A DNA stretch of 41,096 nucleotides from an uncultured Rhodospirillales bacterium (GTDB taxonomy: Bacteria > Pseudomonadota > Alphaproteobacteria > CACIAM-22H2), in assembly GCA_937926175.1 (NCBI GenBank), contig CALANV010000054.1, positions 1 to 41,096 on the forward strand, written 5' to 3'. The notes beneath the pieces were generated by a model. That model saw only the letters and a program-made list of their open reading frames with translations. It had not been told where the DNA came from and made no database searches. Shown here one piece after another: positions 8,543 to 16,947 of the stretch. Position 1 is the first letter of the stretch, and each line of letters opens with the position of its first letter. The position numbers were made by a program, and so were the translations under genes.

Positions 8543-9955
8543 TCAATTAAGCGGGATCGTATACCACATCTGCAGTTCGACCTGGCCGTTTTCATTCCGC
8601 TTAATGTCGATCAGGCCAGGCGGATAGGTTTCGAGGCTGATGTGGGTCTCCTTGCCCTTGCGCTCGACCCCGAAGTCGGGCCCCTGCTCCTGGTGATACT
8701 TCTTGATGTTTTCAAGAAGCTCCCGCGCCTCGTTGTAGAATCCCGGCTTGGGCGTGAGATTATTCCGAGCGACAAACTGCCCGATATTTTCGAGCGCCTC
8801 CTCGATGTAGGAGATGCCGTGCTTTTTGCCGTTGGCCAGCAACTCATCGACGCACCGCCTGGCCTCAGGCGTGCTGGTATCCAGCTTCCTTAGAAGCTCC
8901 GTAAACGGCTTCCAGACGACGTTCTTCGGCTCGCCCTTGACGACGTGCTCCTTGTGGACGTGCTCGGTGCCGTGCGCCCGGTCGAAGCGCGTCGTGATGA
9001 AGTTCAAAGCGTGCTTGATGCAATGGCCGATGCTGCGGAACACATTGGCCACCTTGCGCAAGCCGCTTTCATGGTCCTCGCCATGGCCGGAGAGGCGGAA
9101 CACCGTCGGCATGCCCACGCTTTCGAACTTCATGAAAAGCTGCGGCGAGCCGTCCCTCCCCTTCAGGCGATCGAAGCACAGCGCCCCTCTCTTGGACGGA
9201 AGTTTGCCCTGGAAGTCCTCGATGCCGCGCTGGGTCGGCTGGTTCGTGAACAGCCCGCGCGGGGTCGGACCGTCATGCCGTTCGTTGAAGTGCGTCGAGA
9301 TACGGTCATAGGCGGTCGGCGCCGCGCTCAGATACCTGAACAGCCTGTTGCCCGGATCCTGCATGATCATCGTGCCTTCGCGCACGAGATGATCACCGCC
9401 TTCGAGCAGCTCCAGCTCGGCCGCCTTGGCGGTCAGATACCAGGAAATGGCGCGGGTGGTATGCAGGCAGCTCTTGACGTCGTAGGTCGTGCCATTGACG
9501 GTGACGCGGATGGTGTCACCCCTGTCGTTCACCTGGCCATGGTTGAGGGCATTGACCAGATGCTCGCCCGTGTTGATCAGGGCGCGCATCTCCTCGTTGC
9601 TGATCTTGGAGCCGCACAGGTCGCGATAGGCGATCAGCTTCTCCATTATCTTGTCGCCGTGCCGGGCAAGAATGCCGTCGTCATACATGCCCGGCTGCCC
9701 GCGTGGCGGGTTCGCCAGCGCCGTCACATACGGGTTGTTGCGAACGAAAACCGCATCGCTGTTATAGCGGCCGGAATGCGTGATCCGCTGGAACCCGTCG
9801 CCGATGGTATGCGCGATACGGGAAAGTGCGGCGCCGATGCTCTCGCGCAGACCAGGCCGGTTGCCCTGCTGATTGACGCTGTTATTGGCGGAGTCCTGCC
9901 CGACCAGTCGCCCCAGTGCAGGCCCCGAACCGACACTACCGAGCGGAAACGGCAT
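8543..9955 (-). CDS. Putative type III secreted effector (family not recognised)
   Basis: A 470-aa protein whose family I do not recognise. The start at ATG 9955 is chosen because GGGGAG lies 7 nt upstream; a TTG at 9970 would overlap that site. There is no signal peptide and no membrane segment. The N-terminal ~40 residues are rich in Gly, Ser, Asn and Gln, as in many type III secretion signals. Notable stretches are CLHTTRAISWYLTAKAAELE, LPSKRGALCFDRLKG followed by QLFMKFESVGMPTVF, and FRSIGHCIKHALNFITTRFD. The C-terminal third is helical. It directly follows a CesT-type chaperone gene at the end of the structural operon, the standard chaperone-cargo arrangement. The effector call comes from context; any enzymatic activity is unknown. 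Confidence 0.65.
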   Translation of the reverse strand: MPFPLGSVGSGPALGRLVGQDSANNSVNQQGNRPGLRESIGAALSRIAHTIGDGFQRITHSGRYNSDAVFVRNNPYVTALANPPRGQPGMYDDGILARHGDKIMEKLIAYRDLCGSKISNEEMRALINTGEHLVNALNHGQVNDRGDTIRVTVNGTTYDVKSCLHTTRAISWYLTAKAAELELLEGGDHLVREGTMIMQDPGNRLFRYLSAAPTAYDRISTHFNERHDGPTPRGLFTNQPTQRGIEDFQGKLPSKRGALCFDRLKGRDGSPQLFMKFESVGMPTVFRLSGHGEDHESGLRKVANVFRSIGHCIKHALNFITTRFDRAHGTEHVHKEHVVKGEPKNVVWKPFTELLRKLDTSTPEARRCVDELLANGKKHGISYIEEALENIGQFVARNNLTPKPGFYNEARELLENIKKYHQEQGPDFGVERKGKETHISLETYPPGLIDIKRNENGQVELQMWYTIPLN

Positions 9956-9985
9956 GAGAATTCTCCCCAACGACGATGATACGGA

Positions 9986-10453
9986 TCAAACCCGAAGGAC
10001 ATCGCCCGGCCCCTCCCCCATGGGGTTCGCCGCGGCGCCCAACGTCGTGTTGTTCCGGGTGTCGGCGATGAATTCGCGCCAGAACTTGGCGACCTTGGCG
10101 AACTGGGCGAGTGCCGCGCCGAGGCCCTCCCCCGTCAGGCCGTCGAAAGGCATGGCATAGGAGAGAACCGCCTGCCCGGTCTCGGGGTGGAGGCCGATGG
10201 TCGCGCCCCCCGTACCGGCCCACAACAGATTGGCCTCGAGCAGATTGCGCAGCAGCGTTGCCGGGGCTTCGGGCGGAACGGCGCCGAGGTCCGTATAGAT
10301 GACGACCGAGGTCTCGAAAGCCTCGTCCCGGTAGTCGAGATAGACGTCGACGTCGTCGACCGTAAGGGTTCCGCTCTGAATGACCGGGTCGGCAGGTTCG
10401 ATGCCGAGCACACGGCAAACATCCTCGAGCAAAGCGGTGTAACTTTCAGCCAC
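9986..10453 (-). CDS. CesT/Tir-type type III secretion chaperone
   Basis: A small acidic 155-aa protein with the class I T3SS chaperone layout: N-terminal helix (LLEDVCRVLGI), paired strands, the central ATLLRNLLEANLLW helix, then the strand GATIGLHPETGQAVLSYAMP and a long C-terminal helix (LAQFAKVAKFWREFI). Such proteins bind the chaperone-binding segment of an effector as dimers and hand it to the sorting platform. The next gene (8543-9955) is the obvious cargo. It lies 95 nt after the sctU stop and is probably part of the same transcript. It belongs to the same class as the products at 34911, 37097 and 40779. Confidence 0.88.
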   Translation of the reverse strand: MAESYTALLEDVCRVLGIEPADPVIQSGTLTVDDVDVYLDYRDEAFETSVVIYTDLGAVPPEAPATLLRNLLEANLLWAGTGGATIGLHPETGQAVLSYAMPFDGLTGEGLGAALAQFAKVAKFWREFIADTRNNTTLGAAANPMGEGPGDVLRV

Positions 10454-10548
10454 GGATGACCCCCTATTGCCTTGCCAATGCCCCCCTTACGGGCGTTTTC
10501 GTATCTTTGTGGCCGTTGGCCGGAAAAAGTTGCATGGAAAATCGAGGC

Positions 10549-11589
10549 TCAGCGCTGTTCCATCTGCTGAATCCAGCGCAGGACCTCGGCGACCGGCTCG
10601 ATCAGGTCCGAGGGTATGTACTGGTTGATCTCGGCGGTCTCGTACAGCGCGTGCGCCAGCGGCACGTTCCGCATTATGGGAATTCCTTCCTCTTGCGCGA
10701 CCTCGATGATGCGCTTGGCGAGGAGATTCTGGGCCTTGGCGAGGACGACCGGGAGAGGAGTCTCGTCTTGATCGTAGCGCAGCGCGACGGCGATATGGGT
10801 CGGGTTGGTGATCACGACTGAGGCCTTCCGCGTCTGTTCGATCATGCTGTTCATCATCAGTTCCTGATGAAGCTGCTTCCGGGCGCCCTTGATGTGCGGG
10901 TCGCCTTCCATCTCCTTGTATTCGCGCTTGACCTCCTCCTTCGTCATCATCAGCTGCTTCATGAAATGGAAGCGGTTGTAGGCGAAATCGAAGGCCGCGA
11001 TGATGACGTAGGCCACGGCCGTATAGGCCATGATCTGAACGACCAGCTTTCCGAGCACATCGAGAACCCCGGATACGCCGCCCGGCGGCACCCGCATGAG
11101 GCCGTCGAGCGCACCGCGAAGAACCAGGAAAATGAGAAACGACAGAAACGTTACCTTGACGATCGACTTGAGGAACTCGACCAGATTCTTTTTTGAAAAG
11201 ATGTTCTTCGCGTTGTTGGCGATGTTGAGCTTCTTGCCGCTGGGTTTTATCGCCTCGAACGCGAAATTCACGCCGACCTGCATGGCGTCCGCGAAAATTC
11301 CGATGACGAGAATGAGGATCAGCACGGGAAGAATGATGCCGAGCGCGTATCGCTTGATCTCGTTCACGACGAGATCGAGCGCCATGTGGAACGGCAGGTC
11401 CACCACCTGGCCCGGAATCGTCACGATCGTCGCCAGGCTCTGAAGCATCGACGGTCCGTTCCCGATGAAATACCCGAAAATGGCGAGGATCAGGATCGTC
11501 TGCGTGAAATCCTTGCTGTAGGCGACCTGTCCCTTCTTGCGGGCGTCGCGCAGCTTCTTCGGTGTCGGTTTTTCGGTTTTGTCGCTCAT
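10549..11589 (-). CDS. sctU: T3SS export apparatus switch protein SctU (YscU/FlhB family)
   Basis: The inner-membrane switch protein changes secretion from needle subunits to translocators and effectors. The 346-aa product begins MSDKTEKPTPKKLRDARKKG, the family-typical N terminus; the ATG at 11589 overlaps the sctT stop codon (ATGA). Hydrophobic segments lie at about 30-45, 80-100, 145-165 and 183-202. The cytoplasmic domain contains the autocleavage site NPTH at 262-265 (VVITNPTHIAVALRYD). It closes the sctQRSTU block, in the order shared by Ysc and Bsc systems. Confidence 0.97.
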   Translation of the reverse strand: MSDKTEKPTPKKLRDARKKGQVAYSKDFTQTILILAIFGYFIGNGPSMLQSLATIVTIPGQVVDLPFHMALDLVVNEIKRYALGIILPVLILILVIGIFADAMQVGVNFAFEAIKPSGKKLNIANNAKNIFSKKNLVEFLKSIVKVTFLSFLIFLVLRGALDGLMRVPPGGVSGVLDVLGKLVVQIMAYTAVAYVIIAAFDFAYNRFHFMKQLMMTKEEVKREYKEMEGDPHIKGARKQLHQELMMNSMIEQTRKASVVITNPTHIAVALRYDQDETPLPVVLAKAQNLLAKRIIEVAQEEGIPIMRNVPLAHALYETAEINQYIPSDLIEPVAEVLRWIQQMEQR

Positions 11590-12371
11590 TCGAAAATGCG
11601 CGCGCCGATATCCGACGGGTTCCAGCCGGACCGGATCCAAGTGCCGGCATAATCGATCAGGAAGGTCGCATAGGCCGTGAGCACCAGCACGGCGATGGCG
11701 CTCTTGATCGGCATGGCGAGGAAGAACACCTGAAGCTGCGGAGCGAACCGGCTGATCAGCGCAAGGCCCAGTTCAGAGATGAACATGGCCAGAATGACCG
11801 GTGCCGCAAGAATGACGGCGATGAACATCAGACGGTCCATCTGCCCCAGGAAGTACGTGCTGTTGGAGATCTCGAGCCGCGGCCAGAACGATCCGACCGG
11901 CCACAGGGCGTAGGTCTCGTATATTGCCGCCAGCAGAAGTAGGAATCCGCCGCCGACGAAGAAGATCGTCGTCATTACCTGATTGAGGAGCATGCCGAGC
12001 AGCGACGTATCGACGCCGGTGAACGGATTCATCGAGCTCGACATGGTCGCGCCGCGCTGGTTGTCGATGAAGGCGCCGATCGCCTCTACCCCCCAGAACA
12101 GGATCGCGACCAGAAAGCCGAGAATGAATCCGATGGCCGCCTCCTTCACGACGATCGCGGCAATGGTGACGCCATCCAGATCCGCCGATACGGCGAGCGG
12201 CAGCACGATCGGAACGGCGATCAGCGACATGCTGACGGCGACCCCCATGCGGATCATGCCGGGCAGGATCTGGCTGCTGAAGAACGGAAGTGCCGCGAAC
12301 AGCCCGAGGATCCGCGGAAGCGCAAAGGAGAAGGTGAGGATGAAGGTCCTGAAGTCGCCGAGGTCGGCCAT
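11586..12371 (-). CDS. sctT: T3SS export apparatus protein SctT (YscT/FliR family)
   Basis: A 261-aa integral membrane protein of the YscT/SpaR/FliR family, part of the SctR5S4T1 export gate. It starts MADLGDFRTFILTFSFALPR and has several strongly hydrophobic helices. Family features include the AALPFFSSQILPG loop and the polar GATMSSSMNPFTG segment. It begins 8 nt after the sctS stop and overlaps sctU by 4 nt. Confidence 0.95.
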   Translation of the reverse strand: MADLGDFRTFILTFSFALPRILGLFAALPFFSSQILPGMIRMGVAVSMSLIAVPIVLPLAVSADLDGVTIAAIVVKEAAIGFILGFLVAILFWGVEAIGAFIDNQRGATMSSSMNPFTGVDTSLLGMLLNQVMTTIFFVGGGFLLLLAAIYETYALWPVGSFWPRLEISNSTYFLGQMDRLMFIAVILAAPVILAMFISELGLALISRFAPQLQVFFLAMPIKSAIAVLVLTAYATFLIDYAGTWIRSGWNPSDIGARIFE

Positions 12372-12379
12372 GGCTTCCC

Positions 12380-12649
12380 TCAGTGCACGATCCTTCCGAA
12401 GCCGGTGAAGATCGAAAGGGTATAGCGGTAAAGCTCACTGCCCAGCCATGGCGCGACGACGAAGATGGTGACGCCGACGGCGATCAGCTTGACGCCGAAG
12501 GACAGCGTCTGCTCCTGGATCTGCGTGAGCGCCTGCAGCAGGCTGAACAGCGTGCCGACGACGGACGCGACCAAGATGGGCGGCAGCGAGAGCAGCAGAA
12601 CCAGCGTCAGGGCGTGGGCCAGATTGCCGACGATATCGGCTTCCGTCAT
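12380..12649 (-). CDS. sctS: T3SS export apparatus protein SctS (YscS/FliQ family)
   Basis: An 89-aa protein with two transmembrane helices (ALTLVLLLSLPPILVASVVG and KLIAVGVTIFVVAPWLG) joined by the conserved loop LLQALTQIQEQTLSF, the diagnostic FliQ/SctS motif. It is a subunit of the export gate. The ATG at 12649 is preceded by a GGAGG ribosome binding site; a TTG six codons upstream is less likely. Confidence 0.96.
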   Translation of the reverse strand: MTEADIVGNLAHALTLVLLLSLPPILVASVVGTLFSLLQALTQIQEQTLSFGVKLIAVGVTIFVVAPWLGSELYRYTLSIFTGFGRIVH

Positions 12650-12691
12650 GGGCGCCTCCCCGTGCAATGCGTGTCCCTCACAGCCGCTCCG

Positions 12692-13342
12692 TCAGGCATA
12701 GGTGAGCACCAGCCCCTCGATGAGCCGCGACCATCCCTCGACCATGACGAACAGGAACAGCTTCAGCGGGAGCGAAATGGTCATCGGCGAAACCATCATC
12801 ATGCCCATGGCGAGCAGGATGTTGGACACGATCAGGTCGATGACGATGAAGGGAAGATAGATCAGGAAGCCGATCTCGAATGCCGTCGTCAGTTCGGCGA
12901 CCGTGAACGCCGGCGCGAGGATGAAGAAATTGTCCGCCGTGATGGTCTGGGCCATGTCGGACGGCCACAGGCGCGTCGCCGTCGTGAGAAAGAAGTCCCG
13001 CTGGGCGGCCGTGGTATGGGCCATGAGAAAGTTGCGGACCGGCACCGATCCGGCTTCGATGGCGCGCATCAACCCGTCGCCTGTCGTCAGATCGGCGTCA
13101 AGCTGCCGTATGCTGTCGGCAATCGCATATCCGACCGGCGCCATGATGTACACGGTCAGGATGATGGAGAGCCCGTAGATCGCCATGTTGGGCGGAATCT
13201 GCTGAACGCCGAGTGCGTTGCGCACGAGGGACAGCACCACGGCGATCTTGACGAACGAGGTCACCATCACCGCGATGAACGGCACCAGCGCCAGCGCGGC
13301 GAGTACGACCGCAAGTGCAAAAGGATCGGGCAGCTGCGTCAT
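12692..13342 (-). CDS. sctR: T3SS export apparatus protein SctR (YscR/FliP family)
   Basis: A 216-aa FliP-family membrane protein forming the core of the export gate with SctS and SctT. Conserved features are VTSFVKIAVVLSLVRNALG, QQIPPNMAIYGLSIILT and the C-terminal half AFEIGFLIYLPFIVIDLIVS followed by LLAMGMMMVSP. Its ATG overlaps the sctQ stop (ATGA), indicating coupled translation with the C-ring gene. Confidence 0.97.
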   Translation of the reverse strand: MTQLPDPFALAVVLAALALVPFIAVMVTSFVKIAVVLSLVRNALGVQQIPPNMAIYGLSIILTVYIMAPVGYAIADSIRQLDADLTTGDGLMRAIEAGSVPVRNFLMAHTTAAQRDFFLTTATRLWPSDMAQTITADNFFILAPAFTVAELTTAFEIGFLIYLPFIVIDLIVSNILLAMGMMMVSPMTISLPLKLFLFVMVEGWSRLIEGLVLTYA

Positions 13343-13677
13343 TTCGGATTGCCCGCCAGGGAAACGACCCTGACGCCGACGCGATCGTCGATCTGCACCA
13401 GCTCGCCACGGCCGATGAGCTTGCCGCCCGCCCGGATGCTGACGGCGCTGCGCGGATCGCGGGCGAGATCGAAGACCGCGCCGACGGACAGACGGCGGAG
13501 ATCGGCGAGCGTCAGTACCTGGTGGCCGATATCAAAGGTAAGCCGCACTTGAACGTCGTCCAGGGAGTCGAGCAGCGGCTCGCCCTGCTCGGCGCTGACG
13601 TTGCCGGAACCGGCAGCGGCACCCGGGGAAGCGCCGTCTGCGGCGTCGGCCCCCGGAGCGTCGGACTCGTCGGTCAT
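13339..13677 (-). CDS. Probable internal translation product SctQ-C
   Basis: Within sctQ an in-frame ATG (codon 255, at 13677) is preceded by GAGG with a 6-nt spacer on the minus strand. Translation from it would give a 112-aa protein (MTDESDAPGADAADG at its start) made of a flexible linker and the SpoA domain. YscQ, SpaO and SsaQ are known to make an equivalent short product that joins the full-length protein in the sorting platform. The site is seen; its use is inferred. Confidence 0.5.
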   Translation of the reverse strand: MTDESDAPGADAADGASPGAAAGSGNVSAEQGEPLLDSLDDVQVRLTFDIGHQVLTLADLRRLSVGAVFDLARDPRSAVSIRAGGKLIGRGELVQIDDRVGVRVVSLAGNPK

Positions 13678-14439
13678 GGATGCCCTCGCTATGCCTTCTA
13701 TGATGATCGTCGAACCGTGCAGACGGGCATGAAGAGCCGTGCGCGGCGAAAGTCTCAGGATAAGACGGTCTTCGTCGAGCAGACGAACGTAATCAAGCAG
13801 GATTACGTCGTGTATGTCGAGATCGCGCAGCTCCGATACGGGAAGATCGACCCATCCGACCTCGAGCCGGAGCGGGATCGGCAAGTCGTCCCATGCCGCA
13901 TCCGCGCCCTCGGGTTCGGATTCCGGAAATCTGTCGACCAGATCGGCGATCATGGCGAGGCCGCGCCAGTCGGTCGCGAGTTCGCCGGCGATCATCCGGT
14001 TGCCGTCGCGGCGGCGCATCGTAAAGCCGATACGCGCCTCCGCCTTTCGCGCGTCCCCTTTTTCCACGGGCCCCGTATCGACGACGCGTATGGCGTGGCC
14101 GCAGGCACGCTCCAATGCCTCGGCCGCATCGTTCAGGGCCAGTTCGACCAACGCCTGGCGCAAAGGTCCGGGTATGACGGACGGATCGCCCCCCGGATCC
14201 ATGCCGCGCAGCAGTTCGGCGAAAATGCGGGCGTCCAGGAGGACGTCGATCCTGGCGCCGCCGAAGTCGACGGTGACCCGATAGTCGTCGCTTGCGGTCT
14301 CCCGCCCCCCGAGCGGACAGAACCGCAGTTCCCACGACACGCCACCGACGGCAACCGGTATCGGTCCCGGCCGGCGGGCCAGGATGTTGAGATACCGGGC
14401 CTCGGCGCTCGACAGGCGAGGCAGGTCAAGTGGCGTCAT
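13339..14439 (-). CDS. sctQ: T3SS sorting platform / C-ring protein SctQ
   Basis: The 366-aa cytoplasmic C-ring component recruits substrates together with SctK, SctL and SctN. The C-terminal ~75 residues form a SpoA (FliN/SurA) domain: VQVRLTFDIGHQVLTLADL, LSVGAVFDL and IRAGGKLIGRGELVQIDDRV. The larger N-terminal part is divergent, as usual for this family. The start codon overlaps the sctP stop and the stop codon overlaps the sctR start. A second, shorter product from an internal start is likely (separate entry). Confidence 0.9.
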   Translation of the reverse strand: MTPLDLPRLSSAEARYLNILARRPGPIPVAVGGVSWELRFCPLGGRETASDDYRVTVDFGGARIDVLLDARIFAELLRGMDPGGDPSVIPGPLRQALVELALNDAAEALERACGHAIRVVDTGPVEKGDARKAEARIGFTMRRRDGNRMIAGELATDWRGLAMIADLVDRFPESEPEGADAAWDDLPIPLRLEVGWVDLPVSELRDLDIHDVILLDYVRLLDEDRLILRLSPRTALHARLHGSTIIIEGIARASMTDESDAPGADAADGASPGAAAGSGNVSAEQGEPLLDSLDDVQVRLTFDIGHQVLTLADLRRLSVGAVFDLARDPRSAVSIRAGGKLIGRGELVQIDDRVGVRVVSLAGNPK

Positions 14440-15089
14440 CGAGAGCCCTCGTCGCCCTCCGGCGGCGGAAGATACTCCTCTCTCGAACGGCCATCATGGG
14501 GCTGTCCGCCGGCGTCCGAATCCTTCCGGGCGGAGGTGACACGCACCTCGACTTCGTTCTTGAGACGGCTGCCGAGGTGATCGAGAAGAGCGTCGCGCTG
14601 ACCTTCCAGGAACCGCAGACTGTCGACGTGCCCCGACACGAACTCGACGACGATGCGGCCTGCCTCCTGCCGGATCCGCACTTCCGTATCCGGCAGAATC
14701 CCCTCCTTGAGCTGGATGCGAACTTCGGGGCTACGCGACCAGTCGCCTTCGGAAACGAGAATGCGTTCGGCGACGGTTTCCACGATCTCGTTCAGATTCA
14801 GCGACGGGGATGAAGGAGCGGTGGGCGCGGTCGACCCGGCGGTGGCGCGTGCCCCGAACAGGTCGAAGGGGCTCGGCAGCGGATTGCCGCCGTCGGCCCT
14901 GTTCTGCCCGTCTCCTTCGCCGCCCTTTTCCGTCGAGCGGCCGCCGGCATCCCGCCCGCGCATCAGGTTTCCGAAACGCTCGGCATCCCGGGGATCGGCG
15001 GCCCCCCGTTCGATCCGCCCGGGGTCGCGCTCGGTCCCGATCCGACTTCCCCCGCCGTCAAGCGACGGCGGCATCATCGGCGTACTCAT
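14436..15089 (-). CDS. sctP: T3SS needle-length / specificity-switch protein SctP (HpaP/YscP type)
   Basis: A 217-aa protein located between sctO and sctQ, the invariant place of sctP. The N-terminal ~95 residues are Gly/Pro/Ser/Asp-rich and look disordered. The C-terminal half has alternating strands and helices (VRIQLKEGILPDTEVRIRQE, GRIVVEFVSGHVDSLRFLE) resembling the T3S4/HpaP domain that touches SctU and triggers the substrate switch. It is short for a molecular ruler. Start ATG 15089 lies inside sctO (32-nt overlap); the frame is open further upstream, but that would overlap the coiled-coil gene much more. Assignment is mainly by position and C-terminal pattern. Confidence 0.72.
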   Translation of the reverse strand: MSTPMMPPSLDGGGSRIGTERDPGRIERGAADPRDAERFGNLMRGRDAGGRSTEKGGEGDGQNRADGGNPLPSPFDLFGARATAGSTAPTAPSSPSLNLNEIVETVAERILVSEGDWSRSPEVRIQLKEGILPDTEVRIRQEAGRIVVEFVSGHVDSLRFLEGQRDALLDHLGSRLKNEVEVRVTSARKDSDAGGQPHDGRSREEYLPPPEGDEGSR

Positions 15090-15573
15090 TGTCCCCCCAC
15101 TCCTCGTCGTTTCGATCCCGTGTCCGGAACTCCTCCAGTTCGGCCTCTTCCGCACGTTCCAGTTCCAGACGCGCCTCTTCGGAAAAGACGCGGGCCAATT
15201 CCATGAACTTGTTCTTCTGGCGCCCGGCTTCGCGCAAGAGGTTGACCGCGGCATCGAGTTCGGCCGAAGCCCGACGCTGGCCTTCTTCGGCATCTATAAT
15301 GCCCTGTTCCAGATTGCGCTCCTCGTTTCGCAGCTCGGAGATCCGGTTGCGCAGCGCCTCGATCTCCCGAAGCTTGACGATCCGCCGGCAGATATCGTCG
15401 AACATCTCGTCTTCCTTCCGGGCGCTCCAGATCCGGAATTCCTCGAGCTTGCGTCTCAGCTCGTCGACGAGGCGGATCGCTTCCTCAAGCAGCGCGCGCC
15501 GCCGCCTGACCTCGGTTTCGGCCTGGCTTTCCCGGAACTCCTTGATGCGCAGCAGCTCGCTGAAGACGCTCAT
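15058..15573 (-). CDS. sctO: T3SS ATPase stalk protein SctO (YscO/FliJ type)
   Basis: A 171-aa protein that is nearly all charged alpha-helix with heptad character (ESQAETEVRRRRALLEEAIR and later segments), the expected two-helix coiled coil of the YscO/FliJ stalk. The stalk sits in the SctN hexamer and couples ATP hydrolysis to the export gate. Its ATG overlaps the sctN stop (ATGA) and its 3' end overlaps sctP. Confidence 0.9.
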   Translation of the reverse strand: MSVFSELLRIKEFRESQAETEVRRRRALLEEAIRLVDELRRKLEEFRIWSARKEDEMFDDICRRIVKLREIEALRNRISELRNEERNLEQGIIDAEEGQRRASAELDAAVNLLREAGRQKNKFMELARVFSEEARLELERAEEAELEEFRTRDRNDEEWGDNEYADDAAVA

Positions 15574-16895
15574 TTGGTCAGCGCCTCCATCTGCTCGAGC
15601 GTCGTCTTGAAGTCGCTGCGTTCGTCGGTGCGCTGGCGGAGGAAGGCGTTGATGGCGTCGATCTTGTCGAGCGCCTCGTCGGTCAGGGGATCGGCGCCTC
15701 GCTTGTATTCGCCGATCTTCACGAGCAGCTCGACCTCGCGGTACTTGGCCAGAAGCTCACGGATGCGCCCGGCGGCTCTGCGATGCTCGGGCGTCGTGAT
15801 GTTGTTCATCACACGGCTGGCGCTGGCCAGAACATCGATGGCCGGATAGTGGTTCGCCGCCGCAAGCTTGCGCGACAGGATGATGTGACCGTCGAGAATC
15901 GACCGGGTTTCGTCGGCGATGGGCTCGTTCATGTCGTCGCCTTCGACGAGCACCGTGTAGAGCGCCGTGATCGACCCTTTGTCATTCATCCCGACGCGCT
16001 CCATCAGCTTCGGCAGGGTCGCGAACACCGAAGGCGGATAGCCGCGGCGCGTCGGCGGCTCGCCCGCGGCAAGCCCGATCTCGCGCTGGGCACGGCCGAA
16101 GCGGGTGACGGAGTCCATCAGGAAAAGGACCCTCTTGCCCTGGTCGCGGAAATACTCGGCGATGGCCGTGGCCACGTAGGCGGCCTTGGCACGCTCCATC
16201 GACGACTTGTCCGACGTCGCCACAACGATGACGGACTTGCGTCGCCCCTCCTCGCCCAGTTCGTGTTCAATGAATTCCCGAACCTCGCGGCCGCGCTCGC
16301 CGATAAGGGCGATCACGGTAACGTCCACGTCGGCGCCCTTGACCAGCATGCCCATCAGCGTGGACTTGCCGCCGCCCGCGGCCGCAAAGATGCCCATGCG
16401 CTGCCCTTCGCCGCATGTCAGCAGACCGTCCAGCACGCGCACGCCGAGCGGCAACGGCTTCGAGATGACACGACGGGTCAGCGGATCGGGCGCGTCCTTA
16501 TAAACGGGATAGAACTGTTCGGCTTCGAGCGGACCGCGCTGCTTGGTGTCGATCGGTCGCCCCAGCCCGTCCAGCACGCGACCCAGGAGCTTCGGCCCCA
16601 CGGGAACCATGTGGTTTCGACCGGTGGGAATCACCTCCGTCGCCGTGGAGATGCCGAACATGTCACCGATGGGCGTGAGGAGTGCCGCATCGCGGCTGAG
16701 CCCGACCACCTCGGCCTGCAGCTCGAAATCCTCGCCGGGATTTCTGAGGATGCAGACCTCGCCGAGCTTTACCGACGGCACGACCGCCCGAATGATCGTC
16801 CCGACGACCTGGACCACCCGCCCCTTTACATGAAGGGTAGGCGTGTCGGCCAAAGTAAGTTCGAGCAGATCGGTTATGTAATCAAACTGACGCAT
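15570..16895 (-). CDS. sctN: T3SS ATPase SctN
   Basis: The 441-aa hexameric ATPase unfolds substrates and strips chaperones at the base of the injectisome. It shows an N-terminal barrel, the Walker A motif GIFAAAGGGKST with Lys177, the F1/FliI-family segment VIALIGERGREVREFIE, Walker B VLFLMDSVTRFGRAQREIGL and the type III ATPase signature GEPPTRRGYPPSVFA. The length is normal. It is followed immediately by its stalk (sctO) and preceded 52 nt upstream by its regulator sctL. Confidence 0.98.
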   Translation of the reverse strand: MRQFDYITDLLELTLADTPTLHVKGRVVQVVGTIIRAVVPSVKLGEVCILRNPGEDFELQAEVVGLSRDAALLTPIGDMFGISTATEVIPTGRNHMVPVGPKLLGRVLDGLGRPIDTKQRGPLEAEQFYPVYKDAPDPLTRRVISKPLPLGVRVLDGLLTCGEGQRMGIFAAAGGGKSTLMGMLVKGADVDVTVIALIGERGREVREFIEHELGEEGRRKSVIVVATSDKSSMERAKAAYVATAIAEYFRDQGKRVLFLMDSVTRFGRAQREIGLAAGEPPTRRGYPPSVFATLPKLMERVGMNDKGSITALYTVLVEGDDMNEPIADETRSILDGHIILSRKLAAANHYPAIDVLASASRVMNNITTPEHRRAAGRIRELLAKYREVELLVKIGEYKRGADPLTDEALDKIDAINAFLRQRTDERSDFKTTLEQMEALTK

Positions 16896-16947
16896 GCCGG
16901 GCAGCGCAGATGACGGTGACGGCTAACGGTGATTCCGGTGCGATGGA

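Noticed and set aside
9956..9970. TTG start five codons upstream for the large putative effector
   Set aside because: It would overlap the GGGGAG ribosome binding site that is well placed for the ATG at 9955.
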